A DNA stretch of 64,000 bases from Cyrtodaria siliqua (GCA_037043455.1 JAWPHD010001421.1:124001-188000); one strand, 5' to 3'; positions 23,201 to 32,712 are shown, counted from the stretch's first letter. Notes: generated by a model not told the origin, from the sequence alone. Numbers and translations are program-made.

Positions 23201-26200
23201 AACCATAATTTATTCAAACCTACGGTAGAATATCGAAGAACAATTTGAAAAATCCCAAATTATATTTTTTTATTCAAAAATATTTACGCTAGTTTAAAAG
23301 TCAAAAGGATACTGAATAATAAACAGGTGTTACTTTAGTGCTTTAAAAATGCTTCAAGATTGTCATGTGTCCCTTTAATTAAGCTACATAAACTAGAACT
23401 ATCACTGAAGGTAATGAATACCACCGCTTAAATTTTAAGCCAAATAAAGGGCCAATATTCCATAACAAGACCTCGGTCTAAGGGTGTCTATGAAATATTT
23501 TATTAAATTTGTGCTTAAATGATGTCCACCAAAGACAACACTTCATATGACCAAGTATCAATCAAACAAATAAAAGCGAGGTAATCATAAAGTTACTGAG
23601 GTTAGGTGGTTTAACCAGGGTGTAGTTTTGGGAAAATAATGCAAAACATGACCTTGGTAATCATAAAGTTACTGAGGTTAGGTGGTTTAACCAGGGTGTA
23701 GTTTTGGGAAAATAATGCAAAACATGACCTTGGTATTTTTTTTCATTCAGCGATGTCCACCAATGCCAATAAATCATATGAACACGTATCAGACATAAAG
23801 TGAGGCAATCACTTGAAGTTAACTGAGGTTAAGTTACCTAACTAAAGTTAAGTTTGGGGAAAATAATGCAAAATATGACCTTGACCTTGGTAATTTTTGT
23901 CATTGAGTGATGTCCACCAATGCCAAGAATACATTTGACCAAGTATCAAACAAAGAAAGTGAGGCAATCACATACAGTTAAACCTAACCAAGGCTGTAAC
24001 CTAACCAAGGTTAAGTTTTGGGAAAATAATGCAAAATATGACCTTGACCTTGGTAATTTGGGCAATACGAGATGTCCCTTGACCTAACAAAGCATCTAAC
24101 AAAGTTCTGCGACATAAAAATGTGTTGAATGACAGGATGCGACGAAACGTGACGGGACGCAACGTTACCGACAACGTGATTCCTACATAGCCTCCACTTT
24201 ACTTTGTGAAAGCGGGGGTATTATTATGCTACAATAAAGTCACGGTGCAAACATGAGGATGATTGAAGTTAACTGCAAGGAAACCGGAGACTATAGTTCT
24301 CTTGGCCAAAAAACCTTCACACAGTGATCATAGTTATTCATACCTGCATATCAAGTTTTAGACTCAATTTGTCAGTTCAAAAGTGACAACTCCAAAACAC
24401 CAACATTATTTTTTTAAAACATAAATCTGTAGGTAATTTAGGATTGTGAAAGCATGTAAAAAAGAACATTTTTAAGCCTGAAAAACAATGTAAAAAGGGC
24501 ATTTTCCAGCGCGCAAAAAAATCCAAATGAAACAAAACAAGAGGCCCTGTGGATGCTCTACTGGCTAAAACGCCTCTTATATCAAGCATTGTCGACAAAT
24601 ATCAACTTACCGCTGTCTCTAACACCAAGCAGACGTTTTTGTTGCTGACTGACTTCGACCTGGCCACTGAATAAGTACTGGGATACGTATCTTAACAGGT
24701 CACACGCGACGTTGAGTAGGAAAATAAAACATAATGAAAACTCTGAAATAAAGTAAACAATAAATGGTAGATTGCCTTGATGCTTCAATTGATCCATGTA
24801 CATAAACTGATGAGGGCTGTCTATAAAGTGGGGTACATATGATCAGAAATGTCCTGGGTGTTTAGGTGTACTGATTCAAAACTGATAAATACATGACATT
24901 TTCTAAATTGCCAAAACATAAGGCCTAATATTACTCCTTGTTTACAAGGCGTAATAATTCTGCACAGTAATATATTCTATCCTAGGTTGCGCACCAGGGT
25001 TAATTTAAGTGTTTTAAGCCCAGTTTCATTCGAACTCTATGGTCAATTCTTACACATTTAGCTATGTTGCGCTCCACTCACCCCCATCCACTCGAAAACC
25101 TTTTTCTATTTTTTATTTTATTTATTTTTTATAAATATTTCCGAGTTTTAGTAAATTCTTACACATATAGCTATCTTGTGCACCCCATCCACCCCAACCC
25201 ACCCCCACCCCACCCGCACCCCCACCCACCCCCACCCTAAACAACACAATTCTTTGACTGATGTGACATTTGTATCATTTTTTTCTAGGAAAAATCTGTC
25301 AGCTGCTGTTTACCCATGGGTAACAAAGGTGGGTTGGTAGTTGGTAGGTTGGCACAAGTTTTCCCAAAACAAGACAACTCTAATTTCAGCATTTTGATCG
25401 CCAAGAAGCAATTTCAGTTAAGAGATAAATTATGTACATACACAGACTGAGGGTCTCCTCACTATTAAATTACTCTTAAAACAACCAAAATGATGAAAAT
25501 TTACAAAACTAATTCAAGGAATTAATGTTTTGGGTTGAAAGACAAGCTTGACACCGATGCCAATCGCTAATAAACCCACATTTATTTGAGGCCTGCAAAT
25601 CACAAGCTATGGAAAGTGTATCATGCTGCTCCTCAACATGACTGCGTCTGCAGGGTTACAAATTGTCAACAAGAAGCAACTATGGGCCGACTATAAAATA
25701 ATGTTGGTTTCCTGTTTCCCTACCTAACCACGAAAAAAGAGCTCCAGCAAAAATGTTTTATTAACATTGTTTAACTTTTTTTTTATTGTAACCGTTGCTA
25801 TCTTCAGTAATTTTTGTCTAATTTACTGTCCATGAAAAAAAATATAATAAAAATAACCTACTACTTATACCTACCCATTTATGAAATCCTGGGTCGGGAA
25901 CCAGCAAACAAATATTTTTTTCAAGGATGGCCCCATATTGTATGCGAGATAATACCAAGGGCGTTATGTTTTGTTTTGCGATTGGGGAACAAAATAATGT
26001 ATGTTTTCATAAGTTTCTCAAAAGCTTCTCTTCACTTGGTGTTTTACAAATCAAAATAATTATATAATTCATAAACTTAAAGAGTGAAAACAGCTTGCAA
26101 AGATTTATAAGTTATGCAGATCTATTATTAACTGCAGGATGGCAGAAATGTGCCTCCAAAGAAATAACATTTTAAACAATTTCAAGGGCATTATTACTTA

Positions 26201-29200
26201 CCTATGTACCAGAGCAGGGGGTGATGAATCTCAAAATAATCCCCTAATGTACTGAAACACCTGGAAAAAAATAATCAGAATTTACTACCGTACAATCCCT
26301 AATAAACGCCCCAGGGAGTGTAACATTTTTGAAAAGGGGGGTGTTTATTTGAGACCAAAAATACATAATTTAACTTTTAAATCAGACATTATTTAATGAT
26401 TTTCTTTATCAAGAAAACCAAAGTCTGCATGTCAATCAATCAATTAATGCATCGGATTTCAAGTTTTCTGGTGATTTTGTGTGTTCCATTGTGAATGAAA
26501 CCGATTAACCTGCATCTTTTGGTAAGTTTAAAAAAAATAATCTGAAAAAATGGTGGAGGGAGGGCGTTTATTAGGGGAGGGGCGTTTATTAGGGGAGGGG
26601 CATTTATTAGGGGAGGGGCGTTTATTAGGGGAGGGGCGTTTTATTAGGGGAGGGGCGTTTATTAGGGGAGGGCGTTTATTAGGGATTATAGGGTATTCTC
26701 CAAAACATCTTCTTTTGGCGCATAACTTAGATTAGTTTCTGTGAAACTGTCAGTTTCCATGAAACTTTAATAAAATGTTCCTTGGAAACCTTATACATGT
26801 ACAGAACTGAGAAAAGACAAAAATCTTAATTTTAAAAAAATATCACGCATCAAACATAAAAACTACTAATTTTATCTGTAAGTAAAAATAAAATTTAGTA
26901 TATGTGTGGTTTCTATTACATACTAACATTTTTAGGGCAGATCGGTAGGGAAAATATATATATATTTTTCCACTCAATACTTTTAAAACATATAAACTAC
27001 CTTAAGCAGAGTATATGTTGATACCAGGTACAGAACAGATGGAAACTAGAACTATCACTTAATGTGATGAATACCCCCCGCTTAAATTCTAAATCAAACA
27101 AAGGGCCATAATCTGTAATAATTTTTTGAGATAATTCGTTACCTTAGCGGTAAAAGGTGCTATGAGTATATGAACAAACAAGAGGTCAATGACCTTGAAG
27201 CTCTACTGATTGATTTTGATTTCAGGAAGTAGTCGCTAAAGACTTGTTTTTTGAAAATCTATTTTTAACCATGGCGGCCATCTTGAATTTCCGGCCGACC
27301 TGAAATTTTGCTAAGATCAATAAGACATTAAGAGCAACATTCCTGTGAAGTTTCATGAAAATCCGTCAAGTAGTTTCAAAGAAGTAGTCGCTACAAGTTT
27401 TCATTATATAACTCAAAGCAGCCATGTTTAAGGTCAAATCAAAACGATTTTCGACAAGGACCAACATCATGTCATACTGATCATTTTAGAAAAAGTCCCA
27501 TATCAATATCTCTTATTGTTTTGAAGAAGTAGTCGCTACAAATTTATTTATTTTAAATCTATTTTTAGCTGTGGCGGCCATCTTGAATTTCCGGCCGACC
27601 TGAAATTATTCTAGGATCAACTAGACATCAAGAGCAACATTCCTGTGAAGTTTCATGAACATCCGTCAAGTAGTTTCAGAGGAGTAGTCGCTACAAGTTT
27701 TTACTATATAACTCTATGTAACCAAAGATGGCCACTGGCAGCCATGTTTAACGTCGAATCAAAATAATTTTCCACAAGGATCTACATCATGTCATGCTGA
27801 TCATTTTAGAAAAAGTCCCATATCAATATCACTTATAGTTTTCAAGAAGTAGTCGCTACAAACTTATTTTTTAAAAATCTATTTTTAGCTGTGACGGCCA
27901 TCTTGAATTTCTGGCCGACCTGAAATTTTGATAGGATCAATAAGACATCAAGAGCAACATTCCTGTAAAGTTTCATGACAATCCGCCAAGTAGTTTCAGA
28001 GGAGTAGTCGCTACAAGTTTTTACTATATAACTCTATGTAAACAAAGATGGCCGCTGGCAGCCATGTTTAACGTTGAATCAAAACGATTTTTGACTAGGA
28101 TCAACATCATGTAATGCTGATCATTTTAGAAAAAGTCCCATATCAATATCACTTATAGTTTTCAAGAAGTAGTCGCTACAAACTTATTTTTTAAAAATCT
28201 ATTTTTAGCTGTGACGGCCATCTTGAATTTCCGGCCGACCTGAAATTTTTCTAGGATCAATTAGACATCAAGAGCAACATTCCTGTAAAGTTTCATGACA
28301 ATCCGCCAAGTAGTTTCAGAGAAGTAGTCGCTACAAGTTTTTACTATATAACTCTATGTAAACAAAGATGGCCGCTGGCAGCCATGTTTAACGTTGAATC
28401 AAAACGATTTTTGACAAGGATCAACATCATGTCATGCTGATCATTTTAGAAAAAGTCCCATATCAATATCACTTATAGTTTTCAAGAAGAAGTCGCTACA
28501 AACTTGTATTTTAAAACTCTATTTTTAGCTTTGGCGGCCATCTTGGATTTCACATCAACATGAATTTTTGCTAGGATCAACTAGACTTTATGGGCAACAT
28601 TTCTGTAAAGTTTCATGAATATCCATCCAGTAGTTTCAGCTGTGAAGTCGCTACAAATAAAAGTTTACGGACAGACGGACGGACGGACGACGGACGCCGC
28701 ACCACGGCATAAGCTCTGCTGATCTCTGATCAGTAGAGCTAAAAAGGCATATAGCACCTTTTACTTCTAAGATGACTAATTATGCAAGTATTAAAAATTG
28801 TGTTACGTGTCGGGATGCGACGGGACGTTACAGACAACGTGATTCTTTTGTGAAAGCAGCAGTGTTCAAACTAGGCCTGGATTTTAGGGAGAAGAAAATA
28901 GAGAGAAGTGACCAAAAAATAGAGAGAAGTGACCAAAAAATAGGGAGAAGTGAGGGAGACACGATCTTTTAAATTAAGCGCGCAATCGGTTATTGTTAAT
29001 TATTAACTGATATACATGTATACACTCTATTGGTTTTATTCAGACTCACAGGCACTCTTTACTTATATATATATATACTTTAACTATAGAAGAAAGGATT
29101 GAGAGAAGAATTAATATAAATATATTGCATGTATCTTTATTTATTCATCTTTCTATCAATTTGTATGGAGTTCTATGAAGGGTGTAAATAGCATTCTCAA

Positions 29201-31007
29201 ACTTTTTCCTAAAAGGCTTATTCCTAATTTAGACATATAAGACCAATTTCTGTGTTTTGTTTCCCAATTCCCAAGCTAAAAACAATATTTAATAAAAAAA
29301 TAAGTTTTTCCTCCATCCGAACTTATGTACCTATCCGAACTACTATGACACCGCATTTTTCCGGAAGTAAAATATTGCCGAAAATTCAGTAGAAATGTCA
29401 TCTATTATTAACTCTTTTTCATGCATTAATTTGTTTGGAATGCCAAAAGGTCCGTTTTTTTCAAACAATTAAGAAAACACAACTCTAATCATTATTCGGT
29501 GGTATCATCTAATCACCTCATAAGTTATTTCAGATTGTTGTTTCGATCACGTACTCGTCTAACAGTAACGGAACCTACGATTGGTCAATTGTTCAGCTAT
29601 AAGCAATCTCATTGGATAAGGCGTGTGTATTCCCTGTACAGTCTAATTTGTAAACAAAAGCGAAGTCACGGAGGAAAAAGCGACAAAGTCGCATTAATAT
29701 GCCGCCCTCCAGGTTGAACACTGAAGCAGGGGTATAAACATGATTAAAATAAACATATGATTAAAGTTTGTTCATATGTTGTTGTTTTTGGCATAAAATA
29801 TTTAGGGTCGGCCACTAAAAACAAAGTCGGTCATGTAACCGGAACCACACATATAATTTTATTTAGCCTAAGGAGGGTCTCCTCTGGCCATTTTTTTCCT
29901 TTCACAACCAATTTCGCCAAATGAAAAAAGTTGGTGCCAAATTGGAGACACTGAAGCCAAAATTGGCTCAAAGATAGCATATAATATTATTTTTATGTAT
30001 TTTTAAATGAAGTATGGCCCATGAATAAAGCAGTTAGTAATAATTATAAGGCCAGAAAAAAAAATACCTGTGTTTCTGGTTACTCTGCTGAAAAAATTAG
30101 GGTAGGTAGGTCGGTAATTTTTTTTTTTTCTTTTTTCTTTTTTTTTGCCCATGTTTATGGACGATGTTAAAGGTATCTTTAACTTTGTCAAGTAGTTAAT
30201 TTGTAGTGATTTTGCAAGGAGAGAAGGTAAACAACCTCATGATATCTTCTTAATTTGTTTGTTATGAATAAAATAAATTGAAAACACATATTTTCTGTCA
30301 TTACGAATTTACATACGATTGCATTTTATAATTTTCCTGAGGCTGGGTGGTAATGGAAGAACAAATCTGCTGGCAGCATGTCATGATTAATGTTTTTCAT
30401 AACTTCTGCTCTGTCCCATGGCTGCATTTTCCAATACGGATAGCCAAAACGGGTTTTAGCGCATGTTTCGTACTCAATATTTTCGTACATTACCGTTTCG
30501 TACCCAGCTTTTACGTACTATTTTTTATTTATTTATTTTTTGATATAAAACTGTAGGGTCGGCGCCAAAAAATAGGGACGGTCGGGTAACCAGAAACACA
30601 GGTTGTTTTTTTTCTGGCCTAATCATTAATTATATTTAAAAAAAATATTTTACTCAATTTCTTTCGCCAAAGTCATCTTTTTAGCGCCACTTTTATTATT
30701 TTGTCTCATTTGGTTCCATTTGCGAATACCAGAGGAGGGTCTGCTAAGCTTTACCTGTCTTGTAAAGGAAAGTAGTTTGTACTCATTTTCTTATTCTCGT
30801 CAAAGTTTTATCACTATTATTGCTAAAAGTTATGTTCACTCACATTTCCATGTAGACAAAAACGGCCATTGCCACATTGATAAAAGCCCATCTAAATGAT
30901 CGTTTAGCTTCCTTCCACGACCCCCTCTTTTTCCATGTACGATCCACGATAGGGCTACAAGTCTGTCCTTGAAGGATCGGTGATGGACTTTCTGACTGTC
31001 CCATCAT
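11223..31007 (-). CDS. TMEM209: TMEM209 homologue, 5' part of gene (7 coding exons; 3' exons outside window)
   Basis: Seven exons on the minus strand join in phase to 331 codons: 31007-30844, 26260-26202, 24742-24611, 22133-21892, 17067-16914, 15453-15370 and 11380-11223. All introns begin GT and end AG. The product starts MM, then has a basic stretch (VDRTWKKRGSWKEAKR), two hydrophobic segments (AFINVAMAVFVYMEM; FSLCFIFLLNVA), then a long Ser/Pro-rich linker. Conserved blocks match human TMEM209 as I remember it: the IDRT block, PLLWYIE, SSGIRSR, MTDLQSLTHYLREQ, SFWSYGR, SQYQLASRS. The family (Pfam 'cytochrome B561 N-terminal') is a nuclear-envelope protein reported to contact nucleoporin Nup205. 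The conserved C-terminal domain would be encoded left of the window, at least 11 kb away. Confidence 0.88.
11540..12490 (+). repeat. Dispersed intronic repeat with tandem GGGCCATAACTCCGTTGTTACC blocks
   Basis: A head TGAATACACCCGCTTAAATTC also occurs at ~23407 and ~27066. GCCATAACTCCGTTGTTACC recurs near 12088, 12132 (variant) and 12300, each followed by GGGCGATTGGGCTGGTTTTC-like text and ATTATGCCCATAAACATTAT. Also AGAAATACACCACCATACAC duplicated at 11730-11775. Noncoding repeat of a type shared with 21520 and 36190. Confidence 0.65.
12626..15369 (-). repeat. Minisatellite of ~73 tandem exon-end/5' splice donor units in TMEM209 intron 6
   Basis: Read on the minus (gene) strand, each unit contains TACAGGGCCTCGCTCA (or AACAGG...), the last 16 nt of exon 6, then GTAAGTATG or GTAAGTGTG and CTTAAATAG. 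By hand I count about 73 units in addition to the real exon end. Unit length is 34 bp near the exon (roughly 14390-15369) and mostly 41 bp further away, owing to an extra GCAGTAT-type insert. The far end (12626-12780) is degenerate. Nearly all units keep the GT; one (near 13888) reads AT. The frame does not stay open, so this is not coding repeat expansion. Confidence 0.95.
15370..15453 (-). CDS. TMEM209: TMEM209 exon 6 (84 bp), adjoining the donor minisatellite
   Basis: Acceptor GTCCATTACAG|CACC; donor CGCTCA|GTAAGTATG at 15369. Encodes PSDKMTDLQSLTHYLREQ and DEKDYRASL, aligned with MTDLRTLDTFLRSEEEK of the human protein. The last 16 exon bases plus the donor are the founding sequence of the 2.7-kb tandem array that fills the start of the next intron. 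Using any donor further inside the array would add SKYA followed by TAA, so only the first donor keeps the frame. Confidence 0.88.
15713..15811. repeat. Foldback (28-bp inverted repeat)
   Basis: AATATACGGGCGTGGTGTGC... (15713-15740) pairs with 15784-15811 (26 of 28 positions) around a 43-nt loop. Probably a tiny inverted-repeat element or foldback. Confidence 0.7.
15915..16226. mobile_element. Small DNA element, TAGGGTCGG family (copy 1)
   Basis: Left part AAAAAATAGGGTAGGTCAG and right part TAGGGTCGGTCATGCCACCG, with GGAATCACAGG and GGCCTAAG at the right end. It shares both halves with the copy at 30049-30622. Poly-T inside. Noncoding. Confidence 0.55.
16227..16913. other. Intronic sequence, nothing recognised
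   Basis: AT-rich part of TMEM209 intron 5, without clear repeats, ORFs or RNA genes. Confidence 0.4.
16914..17067 (-). CDS. TMEM209: TMEM209 exon 5 (154 bp), Ser-rich linker
   Basis: Acceptor ATATCATTTCAG|AGTGCC; donor CACCGT|GTAAGTAT. Encodes SASRSHSNMSSYSANM, a MSFSPSLAYSPG block and SSGIRSRLSLSSSF; SSGIRSR aligns with SSGLRSR of the human protein. It ends in phase 1 and forms TCA with the next exon. Confidence 0.88.
17645..18231. mobile_element. Nonautonomous DNA element with 15-bp perfect terminal inverted repeats
   Basis: CAGTGTCTATTCTAG at 17645-17659 is exactly inverted at 18217-18231. Length 587 bp. The CAGTG...CACTG ends are hAT-like; the flanks share only TGCAA, so the target duplication is uncertain. 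No ORF. Confidence 0.7.
18734..18872 (+). repeat. Tandem duplication (~70 bp) inside the hAT-like element
   Basis: CACAGCTTTTGACTAGAAC through CATAGTACAGTAGACA is repeated with few changes (second copy CACAGCTTTCGACTAGAAC). Confidence 0.85.
19297..19407. repeat. Perfect 40-bp inverted repeat (hairpin) inside the hAT-like element
   Basis: Arms 19297-19336 and 19368-19407 are exact reverse complements (AGTTAGAGGCTATGAAGTGA ... inverted) around a 31-nt GC-richer loop. Confidence 0.95.
20190..20220. repeat. Run of 31 cytosines
   Basis: Uninterrupted C31. The opposite strand can form G-quadruplexes. The length is likely unstable or imprecise in assemblies. Confidence 0.98.
20700..21345 (+). repeat. 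Tandem array, ~5 copies of a ~145-bp unit
   Basis: GAGCAGAAACCATTTT, TTTTTAGTAACAGTGACC and ATCCCAACCTTTCTTTCCAT recur about every 145 bp, with CCTAACAAAAGTTA between. Internal part of the aacaagaggccc element. Confidence 0.8.
21892..22133 (-). CDS. TMEM209: TMEM209 exon 4 (242 bp), Ser/Pro-rich linker
   Basis: Acceptor GTATTTCCAG|ATCC; donor GACAGG|GTGAGTG. Encodes FMLSPVKSPTLSDGDRSLVF and a run of Ser/Pro/Tyr residues with many SP sites, probably disordered and phosphorylated as in vertebrate homologues. Codon use is GC-richer than the flanking introns. Ends in phase 0. Confidence 0.88.
22140..22872. other. TMEM209 intron 4, nothing recognised
   Basis: AT-rich, with GGGGCGGGGGG and GGGGCGGC tracts (22450-22680). 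TAATAAATTAATTGCTAG (22415) and CTAGCAATTAATTTATTA (22690) are inverted, so a ~300-bp foldback element is possible. Confidence 0.4.
22873..22985 (-). CDS. Possible alternative terminal exon of TMEM209 (or exon-like repeat)
   Basis: Acceptor GCATTGTTTCAG|GTGCC at 22985. In phase 1, the phase in which TMEM209 exon 3 ends, it encodes GATSKEQWQKNNKRDSSING, then VSTIEFAATLQFRVRRF and TAG. Thus exon 3 could splice here and make a truncated protein keeping both hydrophobic segments. Against this, a degenerate copy including the intron side lies at 47838-47998, so it belongs to a dispersed sequence; no clear poly(A) signal follows. The human protein has nothing like it. Confidence 0.35.
23392..24230 (+). 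repeat. Dispersed repeat with internal tandem copies
   Basis: TAATGAATACCACCGCTTAA head as at 11545 and 27066. Internally a 76-bp unit is duplicated exactly (23580 and 23656), and GATGTCCACCAATGCCAA / GGGAAAATAATGCAAAA(C/T)ATG recur about every 150 bp. The tail GACGGGACGCAACGTTACCG...CATAGCCTCCACTTTACTTT matches 11615-11690. Confidence 0.75.
24533..24597 (+). repeat. Truncated aacaagaggccc head next to TMEM209 exon 3
   Basis: ACAAGAGGCCCTGTGGATGC, CTCTACTGGCTAAAACG and GCATTGTCGACA match the heads at 18284 and 35325, then stop about 12 bp before the exon 3 donor. Confidence 0.7.
24611..24742 (-). CDS. TMEM209: TMEM209 exon 3 (132 bp), second membrane segment
   Basis: Acceptor TTTATTTCAG|AGTTTTC; donor CAGCG|GTAAGTTG. 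Encodes the hydrophobic FSLCFIFLLNVA and then QQQKRLLGVRDS, aligned with the human QQTLLGL block. It ends in phase 1 and splices in frame to 22133. It is also phase-compatible with the exon-like sequence at 22985. Confidence 0.85.
25180..25245. repeat. CCCACCC-rich low-complexity tract
   Basis: Runs of CCCACCCC/CACCCGCACC on the plus strand; GGGTGGG on the gene strand, so an intronic G-quadruplex candidate in TMEM209 intron 2. Confidence 0.85.
26202..26260 (-). CDS. TMEM209: TMEM209 exon 2 (59 bp)
   Basis: Acceptor TTTTTTCCAG|GTGTTTC; donor ACATAG|GTAAGTAA. Encodes CFSTLGDYFEIHHPLLWYI, the loop between the two hydrophobic segments. Phase 2 in and phase 1 out match the neighbours, and WYIE across the junction matches the human protein. 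Confidence 0.85.
26294..26687. mobile_element. Small inverted-repeat element with an expanded terminus
   Basis: AATCCCTAATAAACGCCC at 26294-26311 is perfectly inverted at 26670-26687 (18 bp). The right end has been amplified: GGGGCGTTTATTAGGGGAG is repeated about seven times from 26560. It lies 34 bp beyond the acceptor of TMEM209 exon 2. No ORF of interest; a 61-codon frame is repeat translation. Confidence 0.8.
26905..26965. repeat. Fragment of the TAGGGTCGG family (left end)
   Basis: GTGGTTTCTATTACATACTA and TTTTTAGGGCAGATCGGTAG resemble the left terminus of 30049-30622. Fragment only. Confidence 0.4.
27150..28764 (+). mobile_element. Repeat element with ~4.5 copies of a ~320-bp unit and hairpin tail
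   Basis: Outer inverted flanks GTAAAAGGTGCTAT (27150) and ATAGCACCTTTTAC (28751). Inside, AACAAGAGGTCAATGACC starts the body, and GTAGTCGCTACAAGTTTTTA, GGCGGCCATCTTGAATTTCC, AGAGCAACATTCCTGT and AGAAAAAGTCCCATATC repeat at ~320 bp (27383, 27682, 28003, 28323). The tail is a 13-bp-stem hairpin AGCTCTGCTGATC...GATCAGTAGAGCT (28712-28740) after GGACGGACGGACG. A shorter relative lies at 58664-59277. Confidence 0.75.
28854..29729. mobile_element. CAGTGTTCAAAC element with 6-bp flanking duplication
   Basis: Body 28860-29723, ends CAGTGTTCAAACTAGGCC and CCAGGTTGAACACTG, flanked by AAGCAG on both sides. The first 430 bp match 4367-4860; GAGAAGTGACCAAAAAATAG is repeated near the left end. No transposase frame. 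Confidence 0.75.
29790..29878. repeat. Solo right end of the TAGGGTCGG family
   Basis: TTTAGGGTCGGCCACTAAAA and GTCGGTCATGTAACCGGAAC then TTTAGCCTAAGG match the right ends at 16150-16226 and 30555-30622. Confidence 0.6.
30049..30622. mobile_element. Small DNA element with ~35-bp terminal inverted repeats (TAGGGTCGG family, copy 2)
   Basis: Left AGGCCAGAAAAAAAAATACC, TGTGTTTCTGGTTAC; right GTAACCAGAAACACAGG and TTTTTTTTCTGGCCT are inverted relative to each other. Length ~574 bp, T-rich centre, no ORF. Located in TMEM209 intron 1. Confidence 0.8.
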
Positions 31008-31022
31008 CTAAAATCTAACCAG
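30844..31022 (-). CDS. TMEM209: TMEM209 exon with start codon
   Basis: Acceptor TTTGTTTCAG|CTGG sets the exon start at 31022, with 15 nt of 5' UTR and tandem ATGs at 31007 and 31004. I use the upstream one because the human protein also starts MM. The donor is AAAT|GTGAGTGA. The exon encodes the N-terminal cytosolic/nucleoplasmic tail and the first hydrophobic segment, ends in phase 2 (AT), and is completed by G in the next exon. A 5' UTR exon and promoter should lie further right; not identified. Confidence 0.85.
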
Positions 31023-31404
31023 CTGAAACAAAGATGAAACATCTGATCAACAATAGGCTTGAGTGTGTGTCACACAGTATACCCGTGTGTATACAGTATA
31101 ATATTTATGAGTTGTCAATAGAATAAGTTTGATATTGTGACCTTTCACCACTTGTGCTACACTTCATTATCATAAAGACAATTGTTAGCTGTAAAATAAA
31201 TTGCAACTATGATGTGTATGGGTCTTTATGGGTCTTTATGGGTCATCGCTTCGCGAAGTCCTAACAAATCAAATGAGTTCCGCTCGTTGTTTTGTTATGT
31301 ACAGTCTAATCTATTCTGTAACATGCAGTTCCCTTTGAAAATGTCAACTAAGGTCAACCACGGGTATACTCATGGCTGTAGACTTACCTTTGTGAAGCTT
31401 AATA

Positions 31405-31705
31405 CCAAAATGTTATTGATTGAATTGATTGAATCTGATTTTATAGTCGCACCAACAGCTAAGGTCATATGGTGACTTTCCAGCTTCCATTGGTGGAGGA
31501 AGACCCCAGGTGCCCCTCCGGGCAATTTTCGTGCACGGGCAGGCACCTGGGTAGAACCACCGACGTTCCGCAAGCCAGCTGGATAGCTTCCTCACATAAA
31601 GATTCCTAGGCCCCTGAGGGATCGAACCTACGGCGGTGAGGGGCAAGTGATTTCAAGTCAGAGACGTTAACCACTCGGCCGCGGACGCCCCCCAAAATGT
31701 TATTG
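31405..31705 (-). mobile_element. tRNA-Ser-like SINE with 14-bp target duplication
   Basis: On the minus strand, from 31691, the head reads GCGGCCGAGTGGTTAACG (A box), TGACTTGAAATCA (anticodon-arm-like) and AGGTTCGATCCC (B box), as in tRNA-Ser. A conserved central domain (TGGTTCTACCCAGGTGCC, GGCACCTGGGGTCTTCCTCC) and an (ATTCA/ATCA) tail follow. CCAAAATGTTATTG flanks both sides exactly (31405-31418, 31692-31705). It sits about 380 bp upstream of the TMEM209 start exon, so probably in the first intron or near the promoter. Confidence 0.93.
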
Positions 31706-31954
31706 TTTTAGTTAACGTTCGAGGCTTCGCTTCCAACAAAACTCAATACTTTATTATTATTACATTTTTACGAATTATATTAAAGTTTACTCCGGACTAC
31801 AGGTACATATCTAGGCCCAATTGAGAGCATAGGCCCGATGTTTAACTTATCATAGCGTGGTTGGGGTGGGTATGGCGGGGGCGGGGAGGCATGATCCTCT
31901 GGAATGTTTTTATATATTTATATCTTACCAGCGTTTTTTTACCTCATATAAATG

Positions 31955-32680
31955 GGTCCGATAAACGGCCCCATTCCCAATTGAAAAATTGACCATTTTT
32001 CCCAATTTCCAACTGAAAATTTCCCAAATCGAAGTTGTTTTTCCGTCAATTTTTCTCCTGGGATATTCTCAATACACAGATGTAATAGATCTTCCCAGTT
32101 CTGTTTTAGACTAATCTTCTTAATAAAGTTTTTTACGTTTTACGTTTCTTCTGCTTTTCTGTGTAAATTGAAACGCAAAACACAGCCTCGTCACCCGATG
32201 ACGACGTCATGTTGTTTATGCAATGCAGAAACGCTTTACAGCTTGTATGTTATCGAAACGCTTTACCGCTAGTATATTCTACTATATATATATGTAACAA
32301 GCGCCTCAGTGAGCGATGGGTTAATACTAAATAAAGGACGAATAACAGAAATCGTCTGGGCCAGGAAACTCTTTAATATGCAGAGAATCTGGTGCAACCC
32401 TAAATGACAATGAACTTAACAGCATTGTTAACATTTTCAGGGACAACAAAAACAGGGAAATGATTCTGTTACAACACAGTGAAGTACAATAAAAACTTGA
32501 AACATTACAGTTGTGAAAATATTTTATTATGTAAATCATCAATAAATATGTAATATTTCACAAAATACAAAAAAAATGTTTTTCCCAATTCTGAGAAAAA
32601 ATGCGCGTTTTTTTCCCAATTTTGAGAAAAATCCCGTGTTTTTTCCCAATTTGACCGGCCACGGACCCATTCCCAAAATG
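31955..32680. mobile_element. Possible DNA element bounded by inverted AATGGGTCCG ends
   Basis: AATGGGTCCGATAAACGGCC (31958) and GGCCACGGACCCATT (32658) are inverted. TTCCCAATT motifs occur repeatedly near both ends. Borders and target duplication not resolved; no ORF. Confidence 0.45.
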
Positions 32681-32712
32681 GTGAAAAAAAATGCTGCTTA
32701 CAATGCATTAGA

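Noticed and set aside
26550..26735. Gly-rich ORF near TMEM209 exon 2
   Set aside because: Translation of the G-rich terminal repeat; no start context.
31600..31691. A functional tRNA-Ser gene
   Set aside because: A and B boxes are present but the acceptor stem does not pair, and a SINE body, tail and target duplication follow.
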